A stretch of 45,922 bases of DNA from Bacteroidales bacterium (GCA_004557405.1 SFDZ01000013.1:1-45922), one strand, 5' to 3'. Positions 1-7,843 are shown, numbered from the stretch's first letter. Translations and numbers: made by a program. Notes: a model not told the origin generated them from the sequence alone.

Positions 1-1185
1 TATTATCACGTCGGGGCGTCCGTATTCGGCCACAAAATCGGCAGTGAGCATATCTTTCATGTCGCCGGCAAAAAAGAGCGTGTTGTCGATGCCGTTCAGA
101 GCGGAGTTCACCTTGGCATCGGCTATGGCTTCAGGCACATATTCTATGCCGATAACGCGTTTTGCCGAACGCGCCACAAAGTTGGCAATGGTGCCGGTGC
201 CGGTGTAGAGGTCGTACACCAATTCGTTGCCGGTGAGTGCGGCAAAGGTGCGCGCCACCTTATAGAGTTCGTAGGCCTGCTCCGAGTTGGTTTGGTAGAA
301 CGATTTCGGTCCGATTTTGAACCGCAGCCCTTCCATCGTCTCGTAAACGGCTTCGCTGCCCTTGAACAGATGCACCTCTTGGTCGGTGATGGTGTCGTTG
401 CATTTGCCGTTGATGACGTACAACAGCGACGTAATTTCGGGGAAAGTTTGCGCTATATGTTCCAACAACGCCACCCGCGCCGGCTCGTCGTCGTGGAAAA
501 AGACCACCACCAACATCAACTCGCCCGTCGAGGTGGTACGTACCATCATTGTACGCAGAAATCCGCGCTGTTGGCGCAAGTCGAAGAACTCCAATCCGTG
601 CGCCAACGCATAACGTTTTATCTCGTTGCGCAAGCGATTGTTAATGTCGTCCTGCAACCAGCATTTGCGAATGTCGAGCACTTTGTCGAACATGCCCGGA
701 ATATGGAATCCCACGCCATTCAGGTCGCCTGCATCGGCATCGACTATTTCGTCGGACATCAGCCAGCGGCGGTTCGAAAAGGTGTATTCCAACTTGTTGC
801 GGTAGCCGTAAATCTTTTTTGAGCCGATAATTGGCGACACTTCGGGCAGCGCGATGTGTCCCAAGCGTGTCAAATTGTCGATAACTTGCTGCTGTTTGTA
901 GCGCAACTGTTCGTCGTAAGGCAGAATCTGCCATTTGCAGCCGCCGCACACGCCGTAATGTTCGCACACAGCCTCGCACCGTTTGTCGGCGTAGCGATGC
1001 ACTTGCACCACGCGTCCTTCGGCGTAGTTTTTTTTCTTCTTATACAACTGAATATCAACCACATCGCCCGGAACGACATATTGTGTAAACACCACCATGT
1101 CGTCCACTTTGGCCAACGCTTTGCCCTCGGCAGCCACATCGGTGATGGTGATATTTTGTAACAGCGGTAATTGTTTTTTGCTCAT
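1..1185 (-). CDS. rlmD: 23S rRNA (uracil-5-)-methyltransferase RlmD/RumA family, C-terminus outside window
   Basis: The reading frame is open from ATG at 1185 to the first base, giving 395 residues without a stop, so the C-terminus lies beyond the left edge. It would methylate a uridine of 23S rRNA at C5 with SAM. An N-terminal TRAM-like region (about 10-60) is followed by the iron-sulfur cysteines CEHYGVCGGC (Cys74, 80, 83, with a further Cys in DIRKCWLQ). The methyltransferase part shows PKSFYQTNSEQA and the SAM loop DLYTGTGTIANF. The catalytic Cys and the DPPR motif are expected downstream and are not visible. RlmD, RlmC and TrmA are close paralogues; the Fe-S motif favours RlmD or RlmC, and the exact target uridine is inferred. 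A promoter lies just upstream at 1203-1232. Confidence 0.9.
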   Translation of the reverse strand, partial: MSKKQLPLLQNITITDVAAEGKALAKVDDMVVFTQYVVPGDVVDIQLYKKKKNYAEGRVVQVHRYADKRCEAVCEHYGVCGGCKWQILPYDEQLRYKQQQVIDNLTRLGHIALPEVSPIIGSKKIYGYRNKLEYTFSNRRWLMSDEIVDADAGDLNGVGFHIPGMFDKVLDIRKCWLQDDINNRLRNEIKRYALAHGLEFFDLRQQRGFLRTMMVRTTSTGELMLVVVFFHDDEPARVALLEHIAQTFPEITSLLYVINGKCNDTITDQEVHLFKGSEAVYETMEGLRFKIGPKSFYQTNSEQAYELYKVARTFAALTGNELVYDLYTGTGTIANFVARSAKRVIGIEYVPEAIADAKVNSALNGIDNTLFFAGDMKDMLTADFVAEYGRPDVII

Positions 1186-1202
1186 TGTGCTGATTTTTTT
1201 TG

Positions 1203-1232
1203 CAAAAATACAAAAAAATCTGCCATTTGCAA
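1203..1232 (-). promoter_or_regulatory. Bacteroidetes-type promoter for the RlmD gene
   Basis: On the minus strand TATTTTTG (1210-1203, matching TAnnTTTG) is preceded by TTG (1232-1230) with exactly 19 bases between. The predicted start lies about 10 nt before the ATG at 1185. Confidence 0.6.
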
Positions 1233-1242
1233 TTTTTTTTAC

Positions 1243-1250
1243 TAACTTTG
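1243..1250 (+). promoter_or_regulatory. -7 element (TAACTTTG) for the GNAT gene
   Basis: TAACTTTG matches the Bacteroidetes -7 consensus TAnnTTTG and sits 27 nt before the ATG at 1278. No TTG occurs at the usual 19-20 nt distance, so the -33 half is unclear. It lies back-to-back with the RlmD promoter. Confidence 0.5.
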
Positions 1251-1277
1251 TGGTGAATTTAGTTATCAAGTTTTTCA

Positions 1278-1811
1278 ATGTCCTATCTCACATCAGACCG
1301 AATCACGCTGCGCGCTCCCGAGCCCGAAGATTTGGACGCCTTTTATCGTTGGGAAAACGACACCGCGCTGTGGGCTGTGGGGTGCGCTGTCGAGCCTTAC
1401 TCGCGCTATGCCCTGCGCCAATACATCGCCACCGCCGACCACGACATCTACGCCCGACGGCAGTTGCGCCTGATGGTGGAGCGACGTGCCGACCACATGG
1501 TCGTCGGCGTGGTCGATTTGTTCGATTTCGACCCTACACACCAACGTGCAGGCGTGGGTTTGCTGATCGACAGAGCGTTTCAGCGACAAGGGTTCGCGGC
1601 CGAAGCGCTAAATCTGTTGGTCGATTATGCGTTTGGCGTGCTGCATCTGAAACAACTGTATGCACATGTGCCGACCGACAATGCGGCATGTTTGGCGCTG
1701 TTCGACCGCGCCACGGCATTCACACACACGGCCACCTTGCGCAGTTGGCTGCAACGCCACGACACCTACGTCGATGTCGAGGTTTGGCAACTTATCGACA
1801 AAAATTTATAA
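1278..1811 (+). CDS. GNAT family N-acetyltransferase (RimJ/RimL-like)
   Basis: This 177-residue protein has the single-domain GNAT fold of the RimJ/RimL/SpeG group. It opens with the typical strand TSDRITLRAPEPEDLDAFYRW. The acetyl-CoA binding turn is the segment RAFQRQGFAAEAL (about 97-109), and it ends with a C-terminal segment like the family (KQLYAHVPTDNAACLALFDR). The family transfers acetyl groups to N-terminal alanine or serine, polyamines or small amines; the acceptor cannot be told from sequence. It is convergent with the TraB-like gene, with only 20 bp between stops and no clear terminator hairpin there. It appears to be monocistronic. Confidence 0.85.
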   Translation: MSYLTSDRITLRAPEPEDLDAFYRWENDTALWAVGCAVEPYSRYALRQYIATADHDIYARRQLRLMVERRADHMVVGVVDLFDFDPTHQRAGVGLLIDRAFQRQGFAAEALNLLVDYAFGVLHLKQLYAHVPTDNAACLALFDRATAFTHTATLRSWLQRHDTYVDVEVWQLIDKNL

Positions 1812-1831
1812 AATCCTACTGCTTATACGCA

Positions 1832-2719
1832 TCAACGCCGACCGTTTTTCACCGGTTTCACTTTGTAACCGGCCTTGCGCAACAACGCCACCAAACCATT
1901 TTCGCCGGCCAGATGCAACGCGCCTACAACAACGAAACACGGCTGCTCGCTCATCAGTTTGGGCAGTTGGCGCGCCCATGCATCATTGCGCTCGTCCAAC
2001 ATGCCAAACATCTCTTGCTGCGTGGGCGCATATTTGGTGCTGTCGTTGACATAGAGCGACAGCAAACCATCTAAATCGCCGCGTTTATACAAAGTGTTCA
2101 GTGCCGCTATTTCGTCGGCAGCGCGGTCGGACTGCTCCACCATGCCAACCAACAAAAATGCCTGACGTTCAAGCGTTTGCGAATTGTACAACAATGCTAT
2201 TTGGTCATCGACGGTTTCTAAACCGACCACCGGAATATTTTTCTGCTCGGCTATCTGCTGAAAAAACGAGTCCAACTGCCAATCGTCGCTCGCACGCGGA
2301 AAAAGTTGCTGATAATAAGCCAACATATACAGATTGGAAATCATGGCAGGTTTGAGCAACGCCAAATCGGACAATCCCATTTTCAGCACCGCCTGCAATG
2401 CCGAATCGACTTTAGCATAGTCCGCCGCCGAAAACAAATTGCGCATCTGTGTATGTGTCGGCATGCGCGCACCATCGGTTATGCGTTTCAGCATCGTAGG
2501 GTCGTTCACAACCACCTCGCCCACCACTGTCCGACAAGCATCAAACGCTTTGTAAATGCCCGGAATAGAATCCAAAAAATCGACCGACACCAAATGATGC
2601 GTGCCAAACAAATACGATTTTTTCGACAAACCATTACCCGATATTTCCCATAATAATTGTGCATTTGCCAAACACGCCGACAAAAGCGCGACACAAACAG
2701 ACAAACCGAAACGTTTCAT
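1832..2719 (-). CDS. TraB/GumN family secreted protein
   Basis: The protein of 295 residues begins with a signal peptide (MKRFGLSVCVALLSACLANA), which sets the start at 2719 rather than at an in-frame ATG 48 nt upstream. The signature of the TraB/GumN family follows: LLWEISGNGLSKKSYLFGTHH, then EVVVND, PVVGLETVDDQ, and a C-terminal GALHLAGENGLVALLRKAGY. The GTHH and GALHLAGENG motifs hold the conserved His and Glu residues thought to form a metallopeptidase-like centre (Tiki/TraB superfamily). The biological substrate in Bacteroidetes is unknown. The signal peptide contains SAC, so anchoring as a lipoprotein is possible but the lipobox is poor. Confidence 0.85.
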   Translation of the reverse strand: MKRFGLSVCVALLSACLANAQLLWEISGNGLSKKSYLFGTHHLVSVDFLDSIPGIYKAFDACRTVVGEVVVNDPTMLKRITDGARMPTHTQMRNLFSAADYAKVDSALQAVLKMGLSDLALLKPAMISNLYMLAYYQQLFPRASDDWQLDSFFQQIAEQKNIPVVGLETVDDQIALLYNSQTLERQAFLLVGMVEQSDRAADEIAALNTLYKRGDLDGLLSLYVNDSTKYAPTQQEMFGMLDERNDAWARQLPKLMSEQPCFVVVGALHLAGENGLVALLRKAGYKVKPVKNGRR

Positions 2720-2744
2720 AGACTTTTTGGTATATAAATTCGGA

Positions 2745-2774
2745 CAAAGATACGTTTTTTTCGGCAATATTCAA
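2745..2774 (-). promoter_or_regulatory. Promoter for the TraB/GumN gene
   Basis: TATCTTTG on the minus strand (2752-2745) has TTG (2774-2772) upstream with a 19-base spacer. It supports ATG 2719 as the start, because an ATG at 2767 would lie upstream of the transcript. Confidence 0.6.
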
Positions 2775-2806
2775 GGTCTGTGTGCGTTTTTCTTATAAAA
2801 AAATTC

Positions 2807-2814
2807 TAAATTTG
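2807..2814 (+). promoter_or_regulatory. -7 element (TAAATTTG) for the GH114-like lipoprotein gene
   Basis: TAAATTTG ends only six bases before the ATG at 2821, so transcription would begin almost at the start codon. No good TTG is present 19-20 nt upstream. Confidence 0.5.
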
Positions 2815-2820
2815 CAGTCA

Positions 2821-3774
2821 ATGAACAAAACATGCTCCATACTATTGGTCGCCGCATGCCTAACCGCCTGCGAACGCCCGCAAAATGTCGATTTCAGAGA
2901 GGAAATGCGCCAATTTGTCATCGCCATCAGCCACAGCGCCAAGCAACAAAAAGCCACGTTTATTATCATTCCGCAAAACGGCATCGAACTCATCACCGGA
3001 GACGGCGACCCGAACGGCGCATTGGCTGCCGACTATCTGGCTGCCGTCGATGGTCACGGGCAAGAAGATTTGTTCTATGGCTACGACGGCGACGACCGCG
3101 CCACCTCTGCCGACAACACCAACTATCTGAAAAACTATCTGAAACGCTCGCAACAAGCCGGAAACACCATTCTCGTAACCGACTACTGCTCCACACCGGC
3201 GCATTGTGCCGACTCCTACGCTCGCAATCGGGCCGAAGGCTTCGTGTCGTTCGCAGCACACAGGCGGGCACTCGACCAAATACCGGCGACTCCCATCTAT
3301 AACGAAAATGCCGATAAAATCACACAACTGTCGGAAGCCCAAAATTTTCTGTACCTCATCAATCCGGAACAATTTGCCACAAAACAGGCATTCATCGATG
3401 CTGTGTGCGCCACAAACTACGACCTCGTCATCATGGATCTATTCTTCCAAGACGGCACCGCATTCACCTCGGACGAAATAGCGCAACTGCGCCACAAAGC
3501 CAACGGTGGCACACGCTTGGTCGTGGCCTACATGTCGATAGGCGAAGCCGAAAACTATCGCTACTATTGGCAAAACACATGGAAAACCCGCAAACCGACA
3601 TGGCTCGCAGCCGAAAATCCGGCTTGGAAAGGCAACTACAAAGTACGCTATTGGATGCCCGAATGGCAACACATTATCTACGGCACCGACAACTCGTATC
3701 TGAACCGCATTTTAGCCGCCGATTTCGATGGCGTCTATCTCGACATTATCGACGCATTCGAATACTTCGAATAA
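2821..3774 (+). CDS. GH114-like (endo-alpha-1,4-polygalactosaminidase-related) lipoprotein
   Basis: The protein of 317 residues starts with a lipoprotein signal (MNKTCSILLVAACLTAC, lipobox LTAC), so it should be anchored in a membrane. The C-terminal two thirds match the TM1410/GH114 (COG2342) TIM-barrel family: QNFLYLINPEQF, YDLVIMDLFF, TRLVVAYMSIGEAENYRYYW, and the terminal GVYLDIIDAFEYF. Known members cleave alpha-1,4-linked galactosamine polymers, but most homologues are untested. The acidic residues in VIMDLFF, SIGEAE and YLDIIDAFEYF are the candidate catalytic ones. The start at 2821 is chosen because of the signal peptide and the -7 box at 2807. It is monocistronic, ending in a shared terminator. 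Confidence 0.75.
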   Translation: MNKTCSILLVAACLTACERPQNVDFREEMRQFVIAISHSAKQQKATFIIIPQNGIELITGDGDPNGALAADYLAAVDGHGQEDLFYGYDGDDRATSADNTNYLKNYLKRSQQAGNTILVTDYCSTPAHCADSYARNRAEGFVSFAAHRRALDQIPATPIYNENADKITQLSEAQNFLYLINPEQFATKQAFIDAVCATNYDLVIMDLFFQDGTAFTSDEIAQLRHKANGGTRLVVAYMSIGEAENYRYYWQNTWKTRKPTWLAAENPAWKGNYKVRYWMPEWQHIIYGTDNSYLNRILAADFDGVYLDIIDAFEYFE

Positions 3775-3775
3775 A

Positions 3776-3815
3776 AAAAGAATCCCGCCGGCAACACATC
3801 CGCAGGATTCTTCGA
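3776..3815. terminator. Bidirectional rho-independent terminator between convergent genes
   Basis: The arms AAGAATCC and GGATTCTT form an 8-bp stem around a 19-base loop, flanked by an A-run on the left and TTCGAAAAA on the right. It lies between the stops of two convergent genes (3774 and 3834). The tract is better for the minus-strand reader, which meets the A-run as U residues. Confidence 0.7.
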
Positions 3816-3833
3816 AAAAGCATTATTCAACGT

Positions 3834-5357
3834 TTAGAACTTGTACGACAGCGTCAGTACCGCATTGTGTGCATGCGATTTGACGATGGCTTCGGTAGCG
3901 CTATCGGGATAAGGCCGGAAACTGTCGCGTTGTAAGCGGTAGGCGTAAGCAAGGTCGAAACCGAAACCTTTGCGCCCGCGATAGCCCAATCCTAACGAGC
4001 CATAGCACATACCTTTGTCGGCAAAATATTCCATATCCGTGCGCGTAGTGTTCAGTGGCACGTTTTTCACCGCGTCGTCGCTCACATGCGGCATGCGATA
4101 GGCTGCGCCGGCACGCACCGAAAAACCTTCTGTAATACGATATTCCGCCCCAAGTTTGAACAAATGTCCGTTTGACACATAATCGTTAATATCGGTCATC
4201 ACATCGGCATAGGCATCATCTACGCTCAACTGCGTTTGGTCTTGCGCAATCTTGGTTTGCTTGTAGTTAGTAAACTGATAGTCGAAACTTACCAAAGCCG
4301 ACTTGCCGAAAACAAAAGCCGCACTCGCCTGCAAGCGCATCGGCGACTGCATTTTGTAATACGCCTTGGCCACAGGCGTCTCAAGATTGCCTTTTTTATC
4401 CGTAGCGATGTTGTAATCCATCGTCGCATAATGGTAGTCCGACAGCGTGTAGTAAGTAGGTGTATGCACCGAAAAACCTAAACGCAACCACGAGGCAGGG
4501 CGCACAATGAAACCAAACTTAAAATTATAGCCGGCGCCGGACGTCTTCAGCGTGTTGCGAAGCGTAAACTCGCCACCCTTTTCGAACTTTTCGCCATACA
4601 GCGACTGTACCGAATAACTGATAGTCTGCAAGTTGAAACTTGCGCCCCAATAAAACACATTGCTGATGTTGGCGCCGTATGCAAACGAAAACTCGTCGAC
4701 ATAACCATTCTCAACAGCCTTGTAGTTCGCTTGCGATTTCTCGTTGGCATCCAACAGCGAATACCAATTGCCGGCAGTCAGTGTATCGGGATTTATCAGA
4801 TAGCCCTGATAAGCCAACTCCGACAAATAGGGAATATCCACATTATCATAAGGTTTATTTTCGGCCAGCAAAGCACTCTCTTCGATACCGGCCGTAAAAT
4901 CGGCCATAAAATTGGTCATCGAATGCTGCGCCATCGCATCGACAGCCAACGTGGTGCGATTGAAATTTTTCAGACGATTGTATGTAAACCCAATGTTGTT
5001 GGCCACCCAACCTTTTGTCTGCTCGCGGTCGATAAACGACCACACAAAAGCCGCATTGTTCAGCGCAAAATTTGCCTTCAATGCCGAAGCATCGGTTCCC
5101 CACGCCGTTTGGGCTTTGGTGGCAGTAACATCGGCCGTCAAAGTGGCTTCGGCCATACGGTAAATGCCCAAGCCCGCCGGATTGTCGATGACTGCCGAAA
5201 CATCGCCACCCAAGGCGCCGAATGCACCAGCCATACTCATGTAGCGCGCCGTACCCATAATATCGGTACCGGTGTAACGCATCACATCGAACACACCTTG
5301 CGCCTGCAGCGAAATTGCTGCCACAAGAGTTGCCAAGAATAGACTATAACGTTTCAT
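3834..5357 (-). CDS. OmpP1/FadL/TodX-family outer membrane protein
   Basis: This is a 507-residue beta-barrel protein with signal peptide MKRYSLFLATLVAAISLQAQ. The FadL hallmark appears early: ARYMSMAGAFGALGGDVSAV followed by NPAGLGIYR. Repeated amphipathic strands end with LTLSYKF, a typical C-terminal barrel strand with terminal aromatic residue. In Bacteroidetes such proteins are often labelled hemin receptor, but the fold is that of long-chain fatty-acid/hydrophobic-compound transporters; the substrate is unknown. The start is placed at 5357, where the signal peptide begins, rather than at 5384. It follows the Ser-rich protein gene and probably shares its transcript. Whether it serves lipid-linked products of the polyene cluster further right cannot be judged. 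Confidence 0.85.
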   Translation of the reverse strand: MKRYSLFLATLVAAISLQAQGVFDVMRYTGTDIMGTARYMSMAGAFGALGGDVSAVIDNPAGLGIYRMAEATLTADVTATKAQTAWGTDASALKANFALNNAAFVWSFIDREQTKGWVANNIGFTYNRLKNFNRTTLAVDAMAQHSMTNFMADFTAGIEESALLAENKPYDNVDIPYLSELAYQGYLINPDTLTAGNWYSLLDANEKSQANYKAVENGYVDEFSFAYGANISNVFYWGASFNLQTISYSVQSLYGEKFEKGGEFTLRNTLKTSGAGYNFKFGFIVRPASWLRLGFSVHTPTYYTLSDYHYATMDYNIATDKKGNLETPVAKAYYKMQSPMRLQASAAFVFGKSALVSFDYQFTNYKQTKIAQDQTQLSVDDAYADVMTDINDYVSNGHLFKLGAEYRITEGFSVRAGAAYRMPHVSDDAVKNVPLNTTRTDMEYFADKGMCYGSLGLGYRGRKGFGFDLAYAYRLQRDSFRPYPDSATEAIVKSHAHNAVLTLSYKF

Positions 5358-6643
5358 GGTTTGTTGCTTTTTTTGATGATACATAAAATATCAGTTTTTT
5401 TAGCGACGCGTGTTGCTGCTACCGCCGCTGCGGCTACCCGACGATACACTGCCACCACTGCGGCTGCCCGACGATACACTGCTCGACGAACGTGTTCCCG
5501 ACGACGATGAACTGCTGCTGCGTCCCGACGACACACTGCTCGAACGTGTGCTTGTATTCGTACCACGCGACACCGACTGTGTTTGGCGCGAGGTCGATTG
5601 TGTTTGACGCGAAGTCGATTGCACATTGGAGCGTGTGGTACTCGACGACGACGACGAACGTTGCGAGGTCGAAGTGGCGCTGCTGCGCGTACCCGAACAC
5701 TTTGGCGTGTGGTTCCACCTGTTGTTTGTACATTGTTCACGCGCGTTGCTCCCGAGCGTACGCCTGCATCGGACGACACACGCACCGTTTGGCGTGTACC
5801 GGAAGTTTGTGCCGGCGTAGCGGTTGACCGTCCGTTACCATCGCGCACCACTTCGGAGCGTGTGGCCTGCGTGCGTGTCGGTGCCGACGAACTTTGTATC
5901 GTTGCGCCGCGCGAACTTGTCGAGGTGCTGCTGCTACCTACTGCCGTACGCGTGCCGCCATAACGTCCTGCGCTGTTGTGCTGCAAACGATAGGTTTCGT
6001 TCAAAGCGTAAGCATAGTTGTTGCCTACATTGTGGTTCGACCCTCCGCCATGGTGCGGTTTGTGGTACACCGGATGGTGGTGATGGTGGTGGTGATGGCA
6101 ATAAGCGTACGGATGATAATAGTACCACGGACGATACCACGCATCGTAATAACTCCAATACCACGGATCGTAGTAGGCATAACCATAATAGTAGCGATAA
6201 GGACGATACCAAGAGTTCCAACCATAATAATCCCAACCATAATCGTAGTCGTAGTTATTGACATACACATTGGTTACCGAACTATTGTCGGCGGCATTGT
6301 AAGGTTCTATTTCCACCTCGTCGCCTACCGAAACGATATAGCGACCGTTTTCGATGTCGTAAATCGTGGTGTCGTTACCATCGATGTGCACCAGCAGGTT
6401 TTTGTTATGAAATTTGTTCAACCGATTGGTGTAGGTGTAGTCTTCTTCCGTCAGACTGATGTCGGGGTCGGCCGTAGTTGTAACCGAAACGGTGGTTGTG
6501 GCTGCTGCCGACGACGTGGTCGAAACCGTTATTTTGACGGTTTTTATATCTGTTTTGGGATTAAAATAGATGTCGTCGTACTGAGCAAAAACGGTTACTG
6601 AAGCAAGCATGTTTACTGCAAGAAATAGGCAAAAGCGTTTCAT
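5354..6643 (-). CDS. Secreted Tyr/His/Ser-rich low-complexity protein, 3' end apparently frameshifted
   Basis: The open frame encodes 429 residues: signal peptide (MKRFCLFLAVNMLASVTVFAQ), a 100-residue N-terminal domain, a Tyr/Trp-rich segment (about 135-178), an eight-His run near residue 183, and a Ser/Thr/Gly-rich region. After about residue 315 the frame becomes an unlikely Arg/Ala-rich tail that runs into the next gene. The Ser/Arg repeat pattern continues in another frame at 5400-5695, so a single base has probably been lost near 5696. With one T restored the protein would be about 414 residues, ending SGGSSNTRR at 5400, 42 bp before the FadL-like gene. No family is recognised with certainty; similar low-complexity exported proteins occur in Bacteroides. 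An AGGAGG-like sequence precedes the start, rare in this phylum. Confidence 0.7.
   Translation of the reverse strand: MKRFCLFLAVNMLASVTVFAQYDDIYFNPKTDIKTVKITVSTTSSAAATTTVSVTTTADPDISLTEEDYTYTNRLNKFHNKNLLVHIDGNDTTIYDIENGRYIVSVGDEVEIEPYNAADNSSVTNVYVNNYDYDYGWDYYGWNSWYRPYRYYYGYAYYDPWYWSYYDAWYRPWYYYHPYAYCHHHHHHHHPVYHKPHHGGGSNHNVGNNYAYALNETYRLQHNSAGRYGGTRTAVGSSSTSTSSRGATIQSSSAPTRTQATRSEVVRDGNGRSTATPAQTSGTRQTVRVSSDAGVRSGATRVNNVQTTGGTTRQSVRVRAAAPLRPRNVRRRRRVPHAPMCNRLRVKHNRPRAKHSRCRVVRIQAHVRAVCRRDAAAVHRRREHVRRAVYRRAAAVVAVYRRVAAAAVAATRVAKKTDILCIIKKSNKP
5428..5487. repeat. Two tandem 30-bp units in the Ser/Gly-rich tail
   Basis: Units 5428-5457 and 5458-5487 both begin CTGCGGCT, continue with CCCGACGATACACTG, and differ at a few bases. 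In the restored frame they encode S-S-G-S-R-S-G-G-S-V type repeats. Confidence 0.8.
5580..5621. repeat. Two tandem 21-bp units encoding Q-S-T-S-R-Q-T
   Basis: Units 5580-5600 and 5601-5621 differ at two positions (TGTTTGGCGCGAGGTCG against TGTTTGACGCGAAGTCG). They code for a heptapeptide repeat only in the restored (out-of-track) frame. Confidence 0.8.
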
Positions 6644-6774
6644 GATAACCTCCTTTTTTTAAGATTCCACATTAACTTTTTTGGTATAAAACGCAAATAT
6701 TGTGCAAAACACACTTAATTAAAATTATTTATACAAATTAAATAGTTGTTTGCACATAAATAGATTTTACTTGA

Positions 6775-6805
6775 CAAAAGTAGATTAAAAAATTGATAAT
6801 TGCAA
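6775..6805 (-). promoter_or_regulatory. Promoter upstream of the Tyr/His/Ser-rich protein gene
   Basis: TACTTTTG (6782-6775) has TTG (6805-6803) upstream with a 20-base spacer. It would give a leader of about 125 nt before ATG 6643, longer than for other genes in the window. Confidence 0.5.
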
Positions 6806-6830
6806 CACTTTTGAGGTGTTTTTTTATTTT
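6804..6830. terminator. Weak hairpin at the end of the lipoprotein/YigZ/Alr operon
   Basis: AACAC and GTGTT form a short stem around TTTTGAG. The T-tract follows on the plus strand, whereas the operon that ends here (stop at 6824) runs on the minus strand, so its role as a terminator is doubtful. Confidence 0.25.
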
Positions 6831-7240
6831 TGTCGTTGGTAGTCGAATGCGCCGACATAGACCACAATCGTTTCGTATGGCGGTGTGTAGGTTTGTCCGT
6901 AGCGTGCAGCGGCGTATTTGAAACGGCAGTTGTCGCTGAGCGGCAGCGAGTCCAATTCGGCAACCGAAAGGCGCTGCGTGATGTCGGTCATGGCTTGGTT
7001 ACAGGCGCTGTCGCAGCCATACATGCTATCGCTTTTGAAACGCATGGTGATGCCCCCCAACGGGCAGGTTTTGTCTTGCAGATACTTCAAAACCAACACC
7101 GAATCGTTGGGTGTAAATTCCGATTCGAACACGCCGACGCTGTAAACTTGTTCGACCGATATTTCCATTTCGGAGACACAACTGCACAACATGATTGCCA
7201 CGGCTGCGAGTGCTGTCAAAAAAAGATGTCGTTTTTTCAT
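6824..7240 (-). CDS. Hypothetical lipoprotein, 138 residues
   Basis: The product has a lipoprotein signal peptide (MKKRHLFLTALAAVAIMLCSC, lipobox LCSC), so it is a predicted membrane-anchored lipoprotein. The mature part is about 118 residues with four further Cys (in DKTCPLGG, YGCDSACN and DNCRFKY), which may form disulfides in the periplasm. I do not recognise the family. Its start is 3 bp after the stop of the yigZ-like gene, so it is probably the last gene of the same operon, although functionally unrelated to it. The predicted fold is short strands plus one amphipathic helix near SACNQAMTDITQRLS. Confidence 0.75.
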   Translation of the reverse strand: MKKRHLFLTALAAVAIMLCSCVSEMEISVEQVYSVGVFESEFTPNDSVLVLKYLQDKTCPLGGITMRFKSDSMYGCDSACNQAMTDITQRLSVAELDSLPLSDNCRFKYAAARYGQTYTPPYETIVVYVGAFDYQRQK

Positions 7241-7243
7241 AGG

Positions 7244-7843
7244 TTAATCTATCAGTTTAATGTTTGTTGCATATTCGGTCAGACGGTCGATGACGGCTGC
7301 GTCAAGCGATTGGCGCACGGCAAATCGGAGTGTGCAATCCAACGCCTGTTGTTGTTCGACGATGGTCAATCCGTATTCCTTAACGAGACGCATCACACTG
7401 TTCGTTTGTGCGTAGTCGTAGCGTATGGTGTGTGCCACTTCTATCGTTCGTTCTACAATCGTATTATTGGCCAAAGCGTCGGCTGCGGCTGCTTTGTAGG
7501 CTTGCACAAGTCCGCCGGTGCCCAACAAAATGCCGCCGAAATAGCGCACCACGATAATCAGCACATCGGAAAGTTGGTGTGCGTTGATTTGCCCGAGAAT
7601 GGGTTTTCCGGCAGTGCCCGTCGGTTCGCCATCGTCGTTGGCGCGGAAGTCGGTGCGTGCGCCTCCTAACATATAAGCATAGCATACGTGCCTTGCGTCG
7701 TGGTAGGTTTTGCGTGCGGCATCGATGTGTGTTTTTACCTCGTCGGTTGTGCGTACCGGATATGCAAAGGCCAAAAATCGGCTGCCTTTTTCTTTGTAAC
7801 ATCCTTCGGATGTATGCGCTATGGTCAAATAGGTGTCGGCCAT
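7244..7843 (-). CDS. yigZ: YigZ/IMPACT family protein
   Basis: The protein of 199 residues has the UPF0029/IMPACT N-terminal domain (about 1-125) and a C-terminal DUF1949-like domain (about 135-197). Key motifs are KGSRFLAFAYPV, HDARHVCYAYMLG, DDGEPTGTAGKPIL and VVRYFGGILLGTGGLVQAY, all diagnostic. The family is linked to translation control in eukaryotes (IMPACT binding GCN1); the bacterial role is unsettled. It lies 15 bp downstream of the alanine racemase gene and 3 bp before a lipoprotein gene, consistent with co-transcription. Confidence 0.92.
   Translation of the reverse strand: MADTYLTIAHTSEGCYKEKGSRFLAFAYPVRTTDEVKTHIDAARKTYHDARHVCYAYMLGGARTDFRANDDGEPTGTAGKPILGQINAHQLSDVLIIVVRYFGGILLGTGGLVQAYKAAAADALANNTIVERTIEVAHTIRYDYAQTNSVMRLVKEYGLTIVEQQQALDCTLRFAVRQSLDAAVIDRLTEYATNIKLID

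Larger units (their letters stand above)
5400..5698 (-). other. Out-of-frame Ser/Arg-rich tail of the preceding gene (frameshift at about 5696)
   Basis: Read in the frame starting at 5696 the minus strand gives SGTRSSATSTSQRSSSS and then QSTSRQTQSTSRQTQSVSRG, SSSGTRSSSS and SGSRSGG units, ending with a stop at 5400. This matches the composition upstream of the break (GSSSTSTSSRGATIQSSS). The annotated frame instead reads through as Arg-rich sequence. Adding one T in the GTT-CGG stretch at 5698-5693 joins the two frames as V-S-G-T-R-S-S. Confidence 0.7.

Noticed and set aside
5492..5827. Plus-strand frames over the Ser-rich gene
   Set aside because: Antisense shadows of low-complexity DNA; Cys/Arg-rich without any family pattern.
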